DNA from: Strigamia acuminata
Taxonomy: Eukaryota; Arthropoda; Chilopoda; Geophilomorpha; Linotaeniidae
NCBI GenBank assembly: GCA_949358305.1
Contig: CASHSZ010000055.1
Coordinates: forward strand, 1 to 52,500
DNA length: 52,500 bases
Reading direction: 5' to 3'
Positions 9,058-19,800 of the stretch are shown in pieces. The first letter of the stretch is position 1. Each line of letters begins with the position of its first letter. The notes beneath the pieces are model-generated. The model ran no database searches. It was not told where the DNA came from and worked only from the letters and a program-made list of their open reading frames with translations. The position numbers and the translations under genes are program-made.

Positions 9058-11832
9058 ATGGCGTGTTGTAATGAAGACTTCCCGGGAAGGAAATATCCTA
9101 AAAACTATCGAACACCGCCTTTACATGCGGCGGGCCCACCGAAGTTCCCACACAACCACCCCGACGATCCACTCGATGCTGGATTCCCCAATTACGAGAT
9201 ATGTCCGGTATGCTCTGGTTACGGTAAAGAGATTGACCCGCCGAGGCCCGAATGCAAGTGCCGGGCGTGCGATGGTCGAGGGGACTTACGGCGCAATTTA
9301 CACATCGTTTGGATGCGCCAGATCTACGGGTGGGTGTTGAGGAGATATGAACAGGACCATGTGATTATCGTGAGTGTTACTTATCCGCCATTCCGTCCAC
9401 TAAACGGTAGTCCGGTGTCAATCCAGAGGTTCCGGACGATTCACTTCTGGTATTGGCACCGGGCGCAACGGGTTGCGCACACAAATCGCATTACACCACG
9501 ACAATGGATCTATCCAATGGCGGAAGTGGTACAACTCTTATATATTCAAGTGCCAAATTTACTCCAAGACGAGGTGGAAGGTTTAGCCCCCATGTTAAGG
9601 GAACAACATCTCGTCGACCAGATGCAATCCGCGACAATTCGCTATTTCCACCCATTTCCAGGGGATGCCTCGATGATGAGCGAGCAGGTGGAATTGGTTG
9701 CGGAAACACAAGGCGCCATGGACACCATAGATACGAATGATCAGTCGGTATTGCCCTATTTTACAGGAAATCGTCCTCCATGTTCAATTAACCGACGAGA
9801 GGATCGTACGGAGAAGCTTGCACAGAAAGTGTTGGGTAAGATCGAGGACACAAAAATGCCTTTGCGCCGTGACGAAACCAGGGACACCAATACGACCAGA
9901 TACCGTCCACAGCCATCCGAGGAAACCCTTGCGCAAGCAACAGTGCAACTGGCCGGTTTATCCATCGATGATAACGGGGATGAGGAGGACGACGATGATT
10001 CCATGTTTACGAGTGTATCTACCCATCTTGATTTAATTCCAGCTACTAAAGACGAGAACTCGGATCCGCCCTGTGATTTGCGCTATTATTCCGGCCGTTC
10101 CACGTTGGGAAATGTGACTGAGCAAGAAATGGCAAACTTAACTCGTGCACATAATGAAGCAATCGCCCAGTGTCGTTCCAGCACTCCACCAGTTCGGGAC
10201 AACGAATCGAGTTTCAGCGTAACCCCGTCCATCTGTGGAGTGGCCCATGAGATTTTTGCAGAAACACCAGCTGCGCAGGTCCAAGATGTCCGAAAGTTGG
10301 AGCGGAAAATGGCCGATCCACGGTTGTCCAATGTTCCGTCCACGCAGCAACCCTGCGGACCACCACTCAGTGCACGACTTCCTCCAGCGATGCGGGAACG
10401 ATTTGCGCAATCACCACAAAACGCGAATTTATCCGCGACATCTTTCAAATCAACTTCTAATAATAATAATCTCAATTCTAACACAGGTGCCCGACCGAAG
10501 CTTTTAGCAAAGAAAAATGTTCTCGTGACAACTGCGAGTGCTACTCCCACCACGGTAACGGCAGCTAGGGCAACAGAGGCCCCCTCGTGTTCAACGACGA
10601 AAATTTCGAACATTCCAGTGTCGACGCCTGGACCCATCACCTATGCGCAGTTACCATCGCGCAATGTTTCTACGACTACAAAGGCCGCTTCCACACCGAG
10701 TACGATTTCGGTCTCCTCTAGCCAGACTTCGACGCCGCCCCCTCGAGTAGCTTCTACCGAAGCCAGCGCGACTGTTGCCTCTGGTGGGGCACAGGCTCTT
10801 GAAGATATTGCCTCTCATTGCGATCTGGCAGTTGACCGATACGGCGTAACAACGAAACCGGTAAACTCTCTGGAACTAATTCCCGATTTATTAGATGAGT
10901 TCGAGGTCGAGATTTGTGTAAAGGGGCCAGAGGTGTCTAAGACCCGATTTCATATGGAACGTAAAGGGTGGATTGCGCTTTTAGAACATATGATGGACAA
11001 AGATTTTGAGATACTTCGTGTGGATTTCCGTAACATTCATGGTCAGATGAAGACTCGTATTCGCGATATGGCTGCTCAGGTATTGAGGCGGATGTCGGAG
11101 TGCGATATCTACGATCATGATGGCGTTCTGGAGCAATTGATTTGGATCATGCATGAGGAGATCTCGCGCATGATCTATCACATTCGGCGCCGTCGTGACT
11201 ACGAGCGAATGACCACCGAGCAACGTCAACGGGAGTACGAGCAGAAACATGCGGCGGAAAAAGCACGCGTTGCCGAGATCCATCGTGTTGAGGAGGAAAA
11301 GAAAGCGATCCAGGAGGCTAAGGAAGCGGAAGAAAAGCGATGCGCTGAGGAAACTCGTTTAAACGAATTGCGAGAGATGCTTCAAACTTCAGCTCACCAT
11401 CACGAATTTGCGCCATCCATTCCACCAGGTCCGGGTTTCTCGGGTTGGGACGATGCCCCACCCACAATTACTTTGGAACTTTTGCCTAGCTTGATGTCTC
11501 CAGCAGCTATTATCTGCAACTTTGCTAACGGTCGAGGTGAGTGCCTTCAATTTGGAATGTCGACACAAGCGCAACGACAACTTTTCCGTTCCCTCGCCGT
11601 TGCTGATTTGCGCATGCCTTTGGCCGAGGCAAATCCGTTATTAAATCTGTTGTATCGACGATATGGAGAGTTATTTCTCGACCATTGTCGGAACGAGATT
11701 AACCGACGAGGTGCAGTTAACTTTCATGATGCGCAGCGCATAGTGGTGGAAATTGCGCTCAATATGATTAAATATTTCCGAATTCCTCGTCATCGCGAAA
11801 TCTTGGAAAAGGATTTCGAACAACAATCCTAA
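9058..11832 (+). CDS. Third ORF of the retrotransposon: DnaJ-like CxxCxGxG zinc motif and coiled coil, function unknown
   Basis: 924 aa from the ATG at 9058 (context AACATGG); the frame is open further upstream only through non-ATG codons. Near the N-terminus are two CxxCxGxG motifs, C49-C52 (CPVCSGYG) and C68-C71 (CRACDGRG), the pattern of the DnaJ cysteine-rich zinc domain. A Trp/Tyr-rich folded stretch follows (to ~residue 180). Then comes a long Ser/Thr/Pro/Asp-rich linker (to ~590), a folded segment, and a charged Glu/Arg coiled coil at about 715-780. A C-terminal helical domain ends the protein. No signal peptide, membrane segment or furin-like site is visible, so it is not a normal envelope despite its position. 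It may instead be a separate gene. I do not recognise it. Confidence 0.7.
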   Translation: MACCNEDFPGRKYPKNYRTPPLHAAGPPKFPHNHPDDPLDAGFPNYEICPVCSGYGKEIDPPRPECKCRACDGRGDLRRNLHIVWMRQIYGWVLRRYEQDHVIIVSVTYPPFRPLNGSPVSIQRFRTIHFWYWHRAQRVAHTNRITPRQWIYPMAEVVQLLYIQVPNLLQDEVEGLAPMLREQHLVDQMQSATIRYFHPFPGDASMMSEQVELVAETQGAMDTIDTNDQSVLPYFTGNRPPCSINRREDRTEKLAQKVLGKIEDTKMPLRRDETRDTNTTRYRPQPSEETLAQATVQLAGLSIDDNGDEEDDDDSMFTSVSTHLDLIPATKDENSDPPCDLRYYSGRSTLGNVTEQEMANLTRAHNEAIAQCRSSTPPVRDNESSFSVTPSICGVAHEIFAETPAAQVQDVRKLERKMADPRLSNVPSTQQPCGPPLSARLPPAMRERFAQSPQNANLSATSFKSTSNNNNLNSNTGARPKLLAKKNVLVTTASATPTTVTAARATEAPSCSTTKISNIPVSTPGPITYAQLPSRNVSTTTKAASTPSTISVSSSQTSTPPPRVASTEASATVASGGAQALEDIASHCDLAVDRYGVTTKPVNSLELIPDLLDEFEVEICVKGPEVSKTRFHMERKGWIALLEHMMDKDFEILRVDFRNIHGQMKTRIRDMAAQVLRRMSECDIYDHDGVLEQLIWIMHEEISRMIYHIRRRRDYERMTTEQRQREYEQKHAAEKARVAEIHRVEEEKKAIQEAKEAEEKRCAEETRLNELREMLQTSAHHHEFAPSIPPGPGFSGWDDAPPTITLELLPSLMSPAAIICNFANGRGECLQFGMSTQAQRQLFRSLAVADLRMPLAEANPLLNLLYRRYGELFLDHCRNEINRRGAVNFHDAQRIVVEIALNMIKYFRIPRHREILEKDFEQQS

Positions 11833-12927
11833 ACGTGACTTTGTGTGCGCAAGTTTTTTGCAAATTGAAGTCAGGAGATCACATCAATGGGCGCTTCGTA
11901 AAATTCCTCCGCTTCGGCGTTGAGTTGAAGGACTTGATACGAGGATCCTGGTGATTTGCGAAGACTTTGTGCGCACTTCAACCTACCATTCATCATTATT
12001 TTGTGTTTTCATCATATTTTCATCTCTAATTGTGTCCAAAATGCGCCGCCAGATCGTGGATCTCTGGTAAATGCCCTAATAAAACATCTCCGCATTTGTG
12101 CGTTGAGTTTGGGCCGGCCTGCATTCCAATATCTACATGGTATCCACAAAACTTTATCATCTTTAAATCTTCATCATTTTTCCGTTCCGCCATGCGATTC
12201 CATTGATGAGGCGCTCCGTAAAACATCTCTCGAGTTGGAGGACTTGATGGAACGAGCTTGGGCAGCGGTAATGTGTCGATTTGAAGAACAAATAATTATT
12301 ATTAGTGTTTCATCATAAATGTTATTATTTTTGCGCAAGTTTTCTATTGTGATAATCCTCACTGATAATTTATATTTTATTTAATTATTTTTACGTTTTT
12401 AGTGCTTTAGAATCGGACAATTAGATTTTTAGTACTACAATTATATTTTATTTAAGTGCAATTATGATTTCGATAATTTTCTAGTCATATTATTGAAATA
12501 TTTATTCTAGTTTAATGATTTTGATATTTTTTTTGTGCTATAATCATTCCAGAATTATCTTCATTTAATTATGATAATTTCTTCCGAAGCTTAGGAATTT
12601 AATTTCGTTTAATTTTTATTTCCATTGTTATTTTTAGCGCAATTATTCTGGAATGATTCAAGTCAGTATTCAATGTTTTCATTTATTTAATGAATGTTTT
12701 TTCTATGGATATTTAGCATTTAATCAAGATTATTGTGATACTTTTTTGACCCTTCATTTAATTTTGTGATATTTTCTGATCAACATATTTAATTCCGTGG
12801 CAATACGAGTAGTATTGTGCGCGCGGGTATTTGTTATGTTTTATAATATTTTATATGTTTCTATTTTCCATTTCATTCATAGAATTAATAACCTAAATTA
12901 TCCTTGCGCAAAGTTTCGCGCATCCAT
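11833..12927 (+). other. 3' non-coding region after ORF3 with imperfect direct repeats
   Basis: AT-rich from about 12,300. Between 11,880 and 12,260 a motif of the form 'CGYWYCGTAAAA...GAGTTGRAGGACTTGATRVVACGAG' recurs imperfectly (about 11,893 and 12,210, weaker near 12,075). A short inverted pair, AATCATTCCAGAATT near 12,544 and its complement near 12,645, could form a stem. An open frame at 11,956-12,318 has no ATG start and is not called as a gene. Confidence 0.4.
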
Positions 12928-13400
12928 TTAACCTTGGGGTATGTGTGCGGATTTTGTCGGGGGCGAAAGGGTCCCGCTTTTTAACATTACGGCGGCCTAT
13001 ACGTTGTTTCGTTGATCGCGACTGTGATGCGGAATTTGCGGATGTTGTTTTGGCCGAGTAGTTCGTGCGACCGAGCGCGTTTTGTTCGTTGCTTTTCGGT
13101 GTTCGGTGGGTTTTGTGACCGGTCAAGGGTTTCGCTAAAACGTGGTTTTTGTGACGGGAGGGAGGGGGGATCGGTTCATGTGCTCCGAACGCGCCGCGAC
13201 GCGCCGTGACTTGGGCCAAAAACGACCCGGTCGGAAACCGGGTCCCGGGCTTCGTCGAGGCGTGGTTTTTGAGAACGGGGGGAGGGGGGGATCGGGTCGC
13301 GTGCTCCGAAAGCGCCGCGACGCGCCGTGACTTGGGCCAAAAACGACCCGGTCGGAAACCGGGTCCCGGGCTTCGTCGAGGCGTGGTCCCGATCGGGACA
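12928..13400 (+). repeat. TTAACCTT-headed repeat, copy 1
   Basis: Starts TTAACCTTGGGGTATG. About 220 bp are nearly identical to the copies at 24,175 and 34,122. A TTAA followed by a short C/T-G-rich terminus is what piggyBac-type insertions look like, but no inverted partner (CCCCAAGGTTAA) is visible in the window. This copy also holds a ~126-bp tandem duplication (about 13,140-13,265 and 13,266-13,390). Confidence 0.6.
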
Positions 13401-13475
13401 AACTCTTCCGGAAAATGTCCGGTGGAATGTTGAGAGTGTCGATGGACGACGTTCGAGTTTATATCGTAAGTAAGT

Positions 13476-13648
13476 AAGTATCTGACAAAACTTGCACAGA
13501 ATTTTGTCAACATTTGATAAATTTCCACAGAATTTAACGTTGTTTTGCTAAAACCTGCGGAAACGTGTCTAGTCGGGCAGAAACGTCTCGTAAAATGTTG
13601 CTGAAATTCCGTGGAAATTTGTCAAAAATTGACAAAAGTTGGTGACCG
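13476..13648. repeat. Long-hairpin repeat unit adjoining the satellite
   Basis: A stem of about 60 bases: TTGTCAACATTTGATAAATT on the left and its imperfect complement near TTTGTCAAAAATTGACAA on the right, around a loop holding TCGGGCAGAAA. Same family as the array at 25,880-29,110. Another copy is at 24,612-24,780. Confidence 0.6.
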
Positions 13649-13649
13649 A

Positions 13650-13870
13650 CCCACATCGCGTTGCGGCGCGGTCGGAGCACGCGACCCGATCCCCCCCCCC
13701 CCCCCCTCCCCCCGTCCCCAAAAAACCACGCCTCGAGGAACCCCGAGGTTCGGTTTCCGACCGGGTCGCCTCTTGATCCGACTCGGGGCGCGTCACGGCG
13801 CGGTCGGAGGACGGCCCTCGCCCCCAAAAACCACACTCCGGGTCACGTGGTCTCGCACCCGACTCTTTCA
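13650..13870 (+). repeat. Satellite-edge arm, direct orientation
   Basis: Includes a C-homopolymer and, at 13,778-13,870, a ~95-bp cassette (CGGTCGGAGGACGGCCCTCG ... CACGTGGTCTCGCAC). Its reverse complement occurs almost intact at 29,918-30,140. The cassette is found at every satellite edge: 24,906-25,000; 29,112-29,205; 34,418-34,510; inverted at 25,808-25,885 and 29,935-30,012. Confidence 0.75.
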
Positions 13871-16800
13871 GTTTTCCCGTTTTCAGCCCGTTACGGGATC
13901 GTGACGGGACTGTCGGCGGCCCGTTAACGGCCCGCACGAGCCGTGACGGGATCGTGACGGGACCGTTGGCGGCCCGTTAACGGCCCGCACGGGCCGTGAC
14001 GGGATCGTGACGGGACCGTCGGCGGCCCGTTAACGGCCCGTACGACTCCATGCGGGCCGTTGACGGGCCGTTGACGGGCCGTTAACGGGCCGTTAACGGG
14101 CCGTTACGGCGTAAATCGAAAAAATCAACAACCGACAACACGTACGTGAAAACGCGTACAACATTCATAGACATTAATCTCGAATCCTGTTTTTGGTTTT
14201 ACGCCGTTAACGGGCCGTTAACGGCCCGTTAACGGCCCGTTAACGGCCCGCGTGAGGTCGTACGGGCCGTCGGCGAGCCGAAGTCCGGGAACGAAGGCCG
14301 TGACGGGATCGTGACGGGACCGTCAGCGGCCCGTTAACGGCCCGTGCGGGCCGTTGCGGGATCGTGACGGGATCGTCGACGGCCCGTTAACGGCCCGTGC
14401 GGGCCGTTGCGGGCCGTTGACGGGCCGTTGACGGGCCGTTAACGGGCCGTTAACGGGCCGTTACGGCGTGAATCGAAAAAATCAACAACCGACAACACGT
14501 ACATGAAAACGCGTACAACATTCATAGACATTAATCTCGAATCCTGTTTTTGGTTTTACGCCGTTAACGGGCCGTTAACGGGCCGTTAACGGCCCGTTAA
14601 CGGCCCGCGTGAGGTCGTACGGGCCGTCGGCGAGCCGAAGTCCGGGAACGAAGGCCGTGACGGGATCGTGACGGGACCGTCAGCGGCCCGTTAACGGCCC
14701 GTGCGGGCCGTTGCGGGATCGTGACGGGATCGTCGACGGCCCGTTAACGGCCCGTGCGGGCCGTTGCGGGCCGTTGACGGGCCGTTGACGGGCCGTTAAC
14801 GGGCCGTTAACGGGCCGTTACGGCGTAAATCGAAAAAATCAACAACCGACAACACGTACGTGAAAACGCGTACAACATTCATAGACATTAATCTCGAATC
14901 CTGTTTTCGGTTTTGCCCCGTTAACGGGCCGTTAACGGGCCGTTAACGGGCCGTTAACGGCCCGTGCGGGCCGTTGCGGGATCGTGACGGGACCGTCGAC
15001 GGCCCGTTAACGGCCCGTGCGGGCCGTTGCGGGATCGTGACGGGACCGTCAGCGGCCCGTTAACGGCCCGTGCGGGCCGTTGCGGGATCGTGACGGGATC
15101 GTCGACGGCCCGTTAACGGCCCGTGCGGGCCGTTGCGGGATCGTGACGGGCCGTTGACGGGCCGTTAACGGGCCGTTAACGGGCCGTTACGGCGTGAATC
15201 GAAAAAATCAACAACCGACAACACGTACATGAAAACGCGTACAACATTCATAGACATTAATCTCGAATCCTGTTTTTGGTTTTACGCCGTTAACGGGCCG
15301 TTAACGGCCCGTTAACGGCCCGTTAACGGCCCGCGTGAGGTCGTACGGGCCGTCGGCGAGCCGAAGTCCGGGAACGAAGGCCGTGACGGGATCGTGACGG
15401 GACCGTCAGCGGCCCGTTAACGGCCCGTGCGGGCCGTTGCGGGATCGTGACGGGATCGTCGACGGCCCGTTAACGGCCCGTGCGGGCCGTTGCGGGCCGT
15501 TGACGGGCCGTTGACGGGCCGTTAACGGGCCGTTAACGGGCCGTTACGGCGTGAATCGAAAAAATCAACAACCGACAACACGTACATGAAAACGCGTACA
15601 ACATTCATAGACATTAATCTCGAATCCTGTTTTTGGTTTTACGCCGTTAACGGGCCGTTAACGGGCCGTTAACGGCCCGTTAACGGCCCGCGTGAGGTCG
15701 TACGGGCCGTCGGCGAGCCGAAGTCCGGGAACGAAGGCCGTGACGGGATCGTGACGGGACCGTCAGCGGCCCGTTAACGGCCCGTGCGGGCCGTTGCGGG
15801 ATCGTGACGGGATCGTCGACGGCCCGTTAACGGCCCGTGCGGGCCGTTGCGGGCCGTTGACGGGCCGTTGACGGGCCGTTAACGGGCCGTTAACGGGCCG
15901 TTACGGCGTAAATCGAAAAAATCAACAACCGACAACACGTACGTGAAAACGCGTACAACATTCATAGACATTAATCTCGAATCCTGTTTTCGGTTTTGCC
16001 CCGTTAACGGGCCGTTAACGGGCCGTTAACGGGCCGTTAACGGCCCGTGCGGGCCGTTGCGGGATCGTGACGGGACCGTCGACGGCCCGTTAACGGCCCG
16101 TGCGGGCCGTTGCGGGATCGTGACGGGACCGTCAGCGGCCCGTTAACGGCCCGTGCGGGCCGTTGCGGGATCGTGACGGGATCGTCGACGGCCCGTTAAC
16201 GGCCCGTGCGGGCCGTTGCGGGATCGTGACGGGACCGTCAGCGGCCCGTTAACGGCCCGTGCGGGCCGTTGCGGGATCGTGACGGGATCGTCGACGGCCC
16301 GTTAACGGCCCGTGCGGGCCGTTGCGGGCCGTTGACGGGCCGTTGACGGGCCGTTAACGGGCCGTTAACGGGCCGTTACGGCGTGAATCGAAAAAATCAA
16401 CAACCGACAACACGTACATGAAAACGCGTACAACATTCATAGACATTAATCTCGAATCCTGTTTTTGGTTTTACGCCGTTAACGGGCCGTTAACGGGCCG
16501 TTAACGGCCCGTTAACGGCCCGCGTGAGGTCGTACGGGCCGTCGGCGAGCCGAAGTCCGGGAACGAAGGCCGTGACGGGATCGTGACGGGACCGTCAGCG
16601 GCCCGTTAACGGCCCGTGCGGGCCGTTGCGGGATCGTGACGGGATCGTCGACGGCCCGTTAACGGCCCGTGCGGGCCGTTGCGGGCCGTTGACGGGCCGT
16701 TGACGGGCCGTTAACGGGCCGTTAACGGGCCGTTACGGCGTGAATCGAAAAAATCAACAACCGACAACACGTACATGAAAACGCGTACAACATTCATAGA

Positions 16801-19800
16801 CATTAATCTCGAATCCTGTTTTTGGTTTTACGCCGTTAACGGGCCGTTAACGGGCCGTTAACGGCCCGTTAACGGCCCGCGTGAGGTCGTACGGGCCGTC
16901 GGCGAGCCGAAGTCCGGGAACGAAGGCCGTGACGGGATCGTGACGGGACCGTCAGCGGCCCGTTAACGGCCCGTGCGGGCCGTTGCGGGATCGTGACGGG
17001 ATCGTCGACGGCCCGTTAACGGCCCGTGCGGGCCGTTGCGGGCCGTTGACGGGCCGTTGACGGGCCGTTAACGGGCCGTTAACGGGCCGTTACGGCGTAA
17101 ATCGAAAAAATCAACAACCGACAACACGTACGTGAAAACGCGTACAACATTCATAGACATTAATCTCGAATCCTGTTTTCGGTTTTGCCCCGTTAACGGG
17201 CCGTTAACGGGCCGTTAACGGGCCGTTAACGGCCCGTGCGGGCCGTTGCGGGATCGTGACGGGACCGTCGACGGCCCGTTAACGGCCCGTGCGGGCCGTT
17301 GCGGGATCGTGACGGGACCGTCAGCGGCCCGTTAACGGCCCGTGCGGGCCGTTGCGGGATCGTGACGGGATCGTCGACGGCCCGTTAACGGCCCGTGCGG
17401 GCCGTTGCGGGATCGTGACGGGACCGTCAGCGGCCCGTTAACGGCCCGTGCGGGCCGTTGCGGGATCGTGACGGGATCGTCGACGGCCCGTTAACGGCCC
17501 GTGCGGGCCGTTGCGGGCCGTTGACGGGCCGTTGACGGGCCGTTAACGGGCCGTTAACGGGCCGTTACGGCGTGAATCGAAAAAATCAACAACCGACAAC
17601 ACGTACATGAAAACGCGTACAACATTCATAGACATTAATCTCGAATCCTGTTTTTGGTTTTACGCCGTTAACGGGCCGTTAACGGGCCGTTAACGGCCCG
17701 TTAACGGCCCGCGTGAGGTCGTACGGGCCGTCGGCGAGCCGAAGTCCGGGAACGAAGGCCGTGACGGGATCGTGACGGGACCGTCAGCGGCCCGTTAACG
17801 GCCCGTGCGGGCCGTTGCGGGATCGTGACGGGATCGTCGACGGCCCGTTAACGGCCCGTGCGGGCCGTTGCGGGCCGTTGACGGGCCGTTGACGGGCCGT
17901 TAACGGGCCGTTAACGGGCCGTTACGGCGTAAATCGAAAAAATCAACAACCGACAACACGTACGTGAAAACGCGTACAACATTCATAGACATTAATCTCG
18001 AATCCTGTTTTTGGTTTTACGCCGTTAACGGGCCGTTAACGGCCCGTTAACGGCCCGTTAACGGCCCGCACAGGCCGTGACGGGATCGTGACGGGACTGT
18101 CGGCGGCCCGTTAACGGCCCGCACGAGCCGTGACGGGATCGTGACGGGACCGTCGGCGGCCCGTTAACGGCCCGTACGGGCCGTTGCGGGATCGTGACGG
18201 GATCGTCGACGGCCCGTTAACGGCCCGTGCGGGCCGTTGCGGGCCGTTGACGGGCCGTTGACGGGCCGTTAACGGGCCGTTAACGGGCCGTTACGGCGTG
18301 AATCGAAAAAATCAACAACCGACAACACGTACATGAAAACGCGTACAACATTCATAGACATTAATCTCGAATCCTGTTTTTGGTTTTACGCCGTTAACGG
18401 GCCGTTAACGGGCCGTTAACGGCCCGTTAACGGCCCGCGTGAGGTCGTACGGGCCGTCGGCGAGCCGAAGTCCGGGAACGAAGGCCGTGACGGGATCGTG
18501 ACGGGACCGTCAGCGGCCCGTTAACGGCCCGTGCGGGCCGTTGCGGGATCGTGACGGGATCGTCGACGGCCCGTTAACGGCCCGTGCGGGCCGTTGCGGG
18601 CCGTTGACGGGCCGTTGACGGGCCGTTAACGGGCCGTTAACGGGCCGTTACGGCGTGAATCGAAAAAATCAACAACCGACAACACGTACATGAAAACGCG
18701 TACAACATTCATAGACATTAATCTCGAATCCTGTTTTTGGTTTTACGCCGTTAACGGGCCGTTAACGGGCCGTTAACGGCCCGTTAACGGCCCGCGTGAG
18801 GTCGTACGGGCCGTCGGCGAGCCGAAGTCCGGGAACGAAGGCCGTGACGGGATCGTGACGGGACCGTCAGCGGCCCGTTAACGGCCCGTGCGGGCCGTTG
18901 CGGGATCGTGACGGGATCGTCGACGGCCCGTTAACGGCCCGTGCGGGCCGTTGCGGGCCGTTGACGGGCCGTTGACGGGCCGTTAACGGGCCGTTAACGG
19001 GCCGTTACGGCGTAAATCGAAAAAATCAACAACCGACAACACGTACGTGAAAACGCGTACAACATTCATAGACATTAATCTCGAATCCTGTTTTCGGTTT
19101 TGCCCCGTTAACGGGCCGTTAACGGGCCGTTAACGGGCCGTTAACGGCCCGTGCGGGCCGTTGCGGGATCGTGACGGGACCGTCGACGGCCCGTTAACGG
19201 CCCGTGCGGGCCGTTGCGGGATCGTGACGGGACCGTCAGCGGCCCGTTAACGGCCCGTGCGGGCCGTTGCGGGATCGTGACGGGATCGTCGACGGCCCGT
19301 TAACGGCCCGTGCGGGCCGTTGCGGGATCGTGACGGGACCGTCAGCGGCCCGTTAACGGCCCGTGCGGGCCGTTGCGGGATCGTGACGGGATCGTCGACG
19401 GCCCGTTAACGGCCCGTGCGGGCCGTTGCGGGCCGTTGACGGGCCGTTGACGGGCCGTTAACGGGCCGTTAACGGGCCGTTACGGCGTGAATCGAAAAAA
19501 TCAACAACCGACAACACGTACATGAAAACGCGTACAACATTCATAGACATTAATCTCGAATCCTGTTTTTGGTTTTACGCCGTTAACGGGCCGTTAACGG
19601 GCCGTTAACGGCCCGTTAACGGCCCGCGTGAGGTCGTACGGGCCGTCGGCGAGCCGAAGTCCGGGAACGAAGGCCGTGACGGGATCGTGACGGGACCGTC
19701 AGCGGCCCGTTAACGGCCCGTGCGGGCCGTTGCGGGATCGTGACGGGATCGTCGACGGCCCGTTAACGGCCCGTGCGGGCCGTTGCGGGCCGTTGACGGG

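Larger units (their letters stand above)
1..12927 (+). mobile_element. Ty3/gypsy-type LTR retrotransposon with three ORFs, 3' LTR not found
   Basis: The element is defined by a primer binding site at 537, gag, a pol polyprotein in the order protease-RT-RNase H-integrase, and a third long ORF in the same direction. RNase H before integrase is the Ty3/gypsy order. All three ORFs share a habit of using GCGCAA/GCGCAG, which supports one unit. The LTR end before the primer site ends in CA, but no second copy of positions 1-536 is visible downstream. The 12,928 repeat begins at a TTAA, so an insertion may have cut off the 3' end. The outer limits are therefore uncertain and ORF3 could be a neighbour. 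Confidence 0.75.

Noticed and set aside
11956-12318. 120-codon frame after ORF3
   Set aside because: No ATG start; AT-rich Ile/His-rich sequence over imperfect repeats.
13012-13930. Many short frames in the TTAA-headed repeat and satellite arms
   Set aside because: They recur with each repeat copy in several frames and lack protein-like composition or starts.
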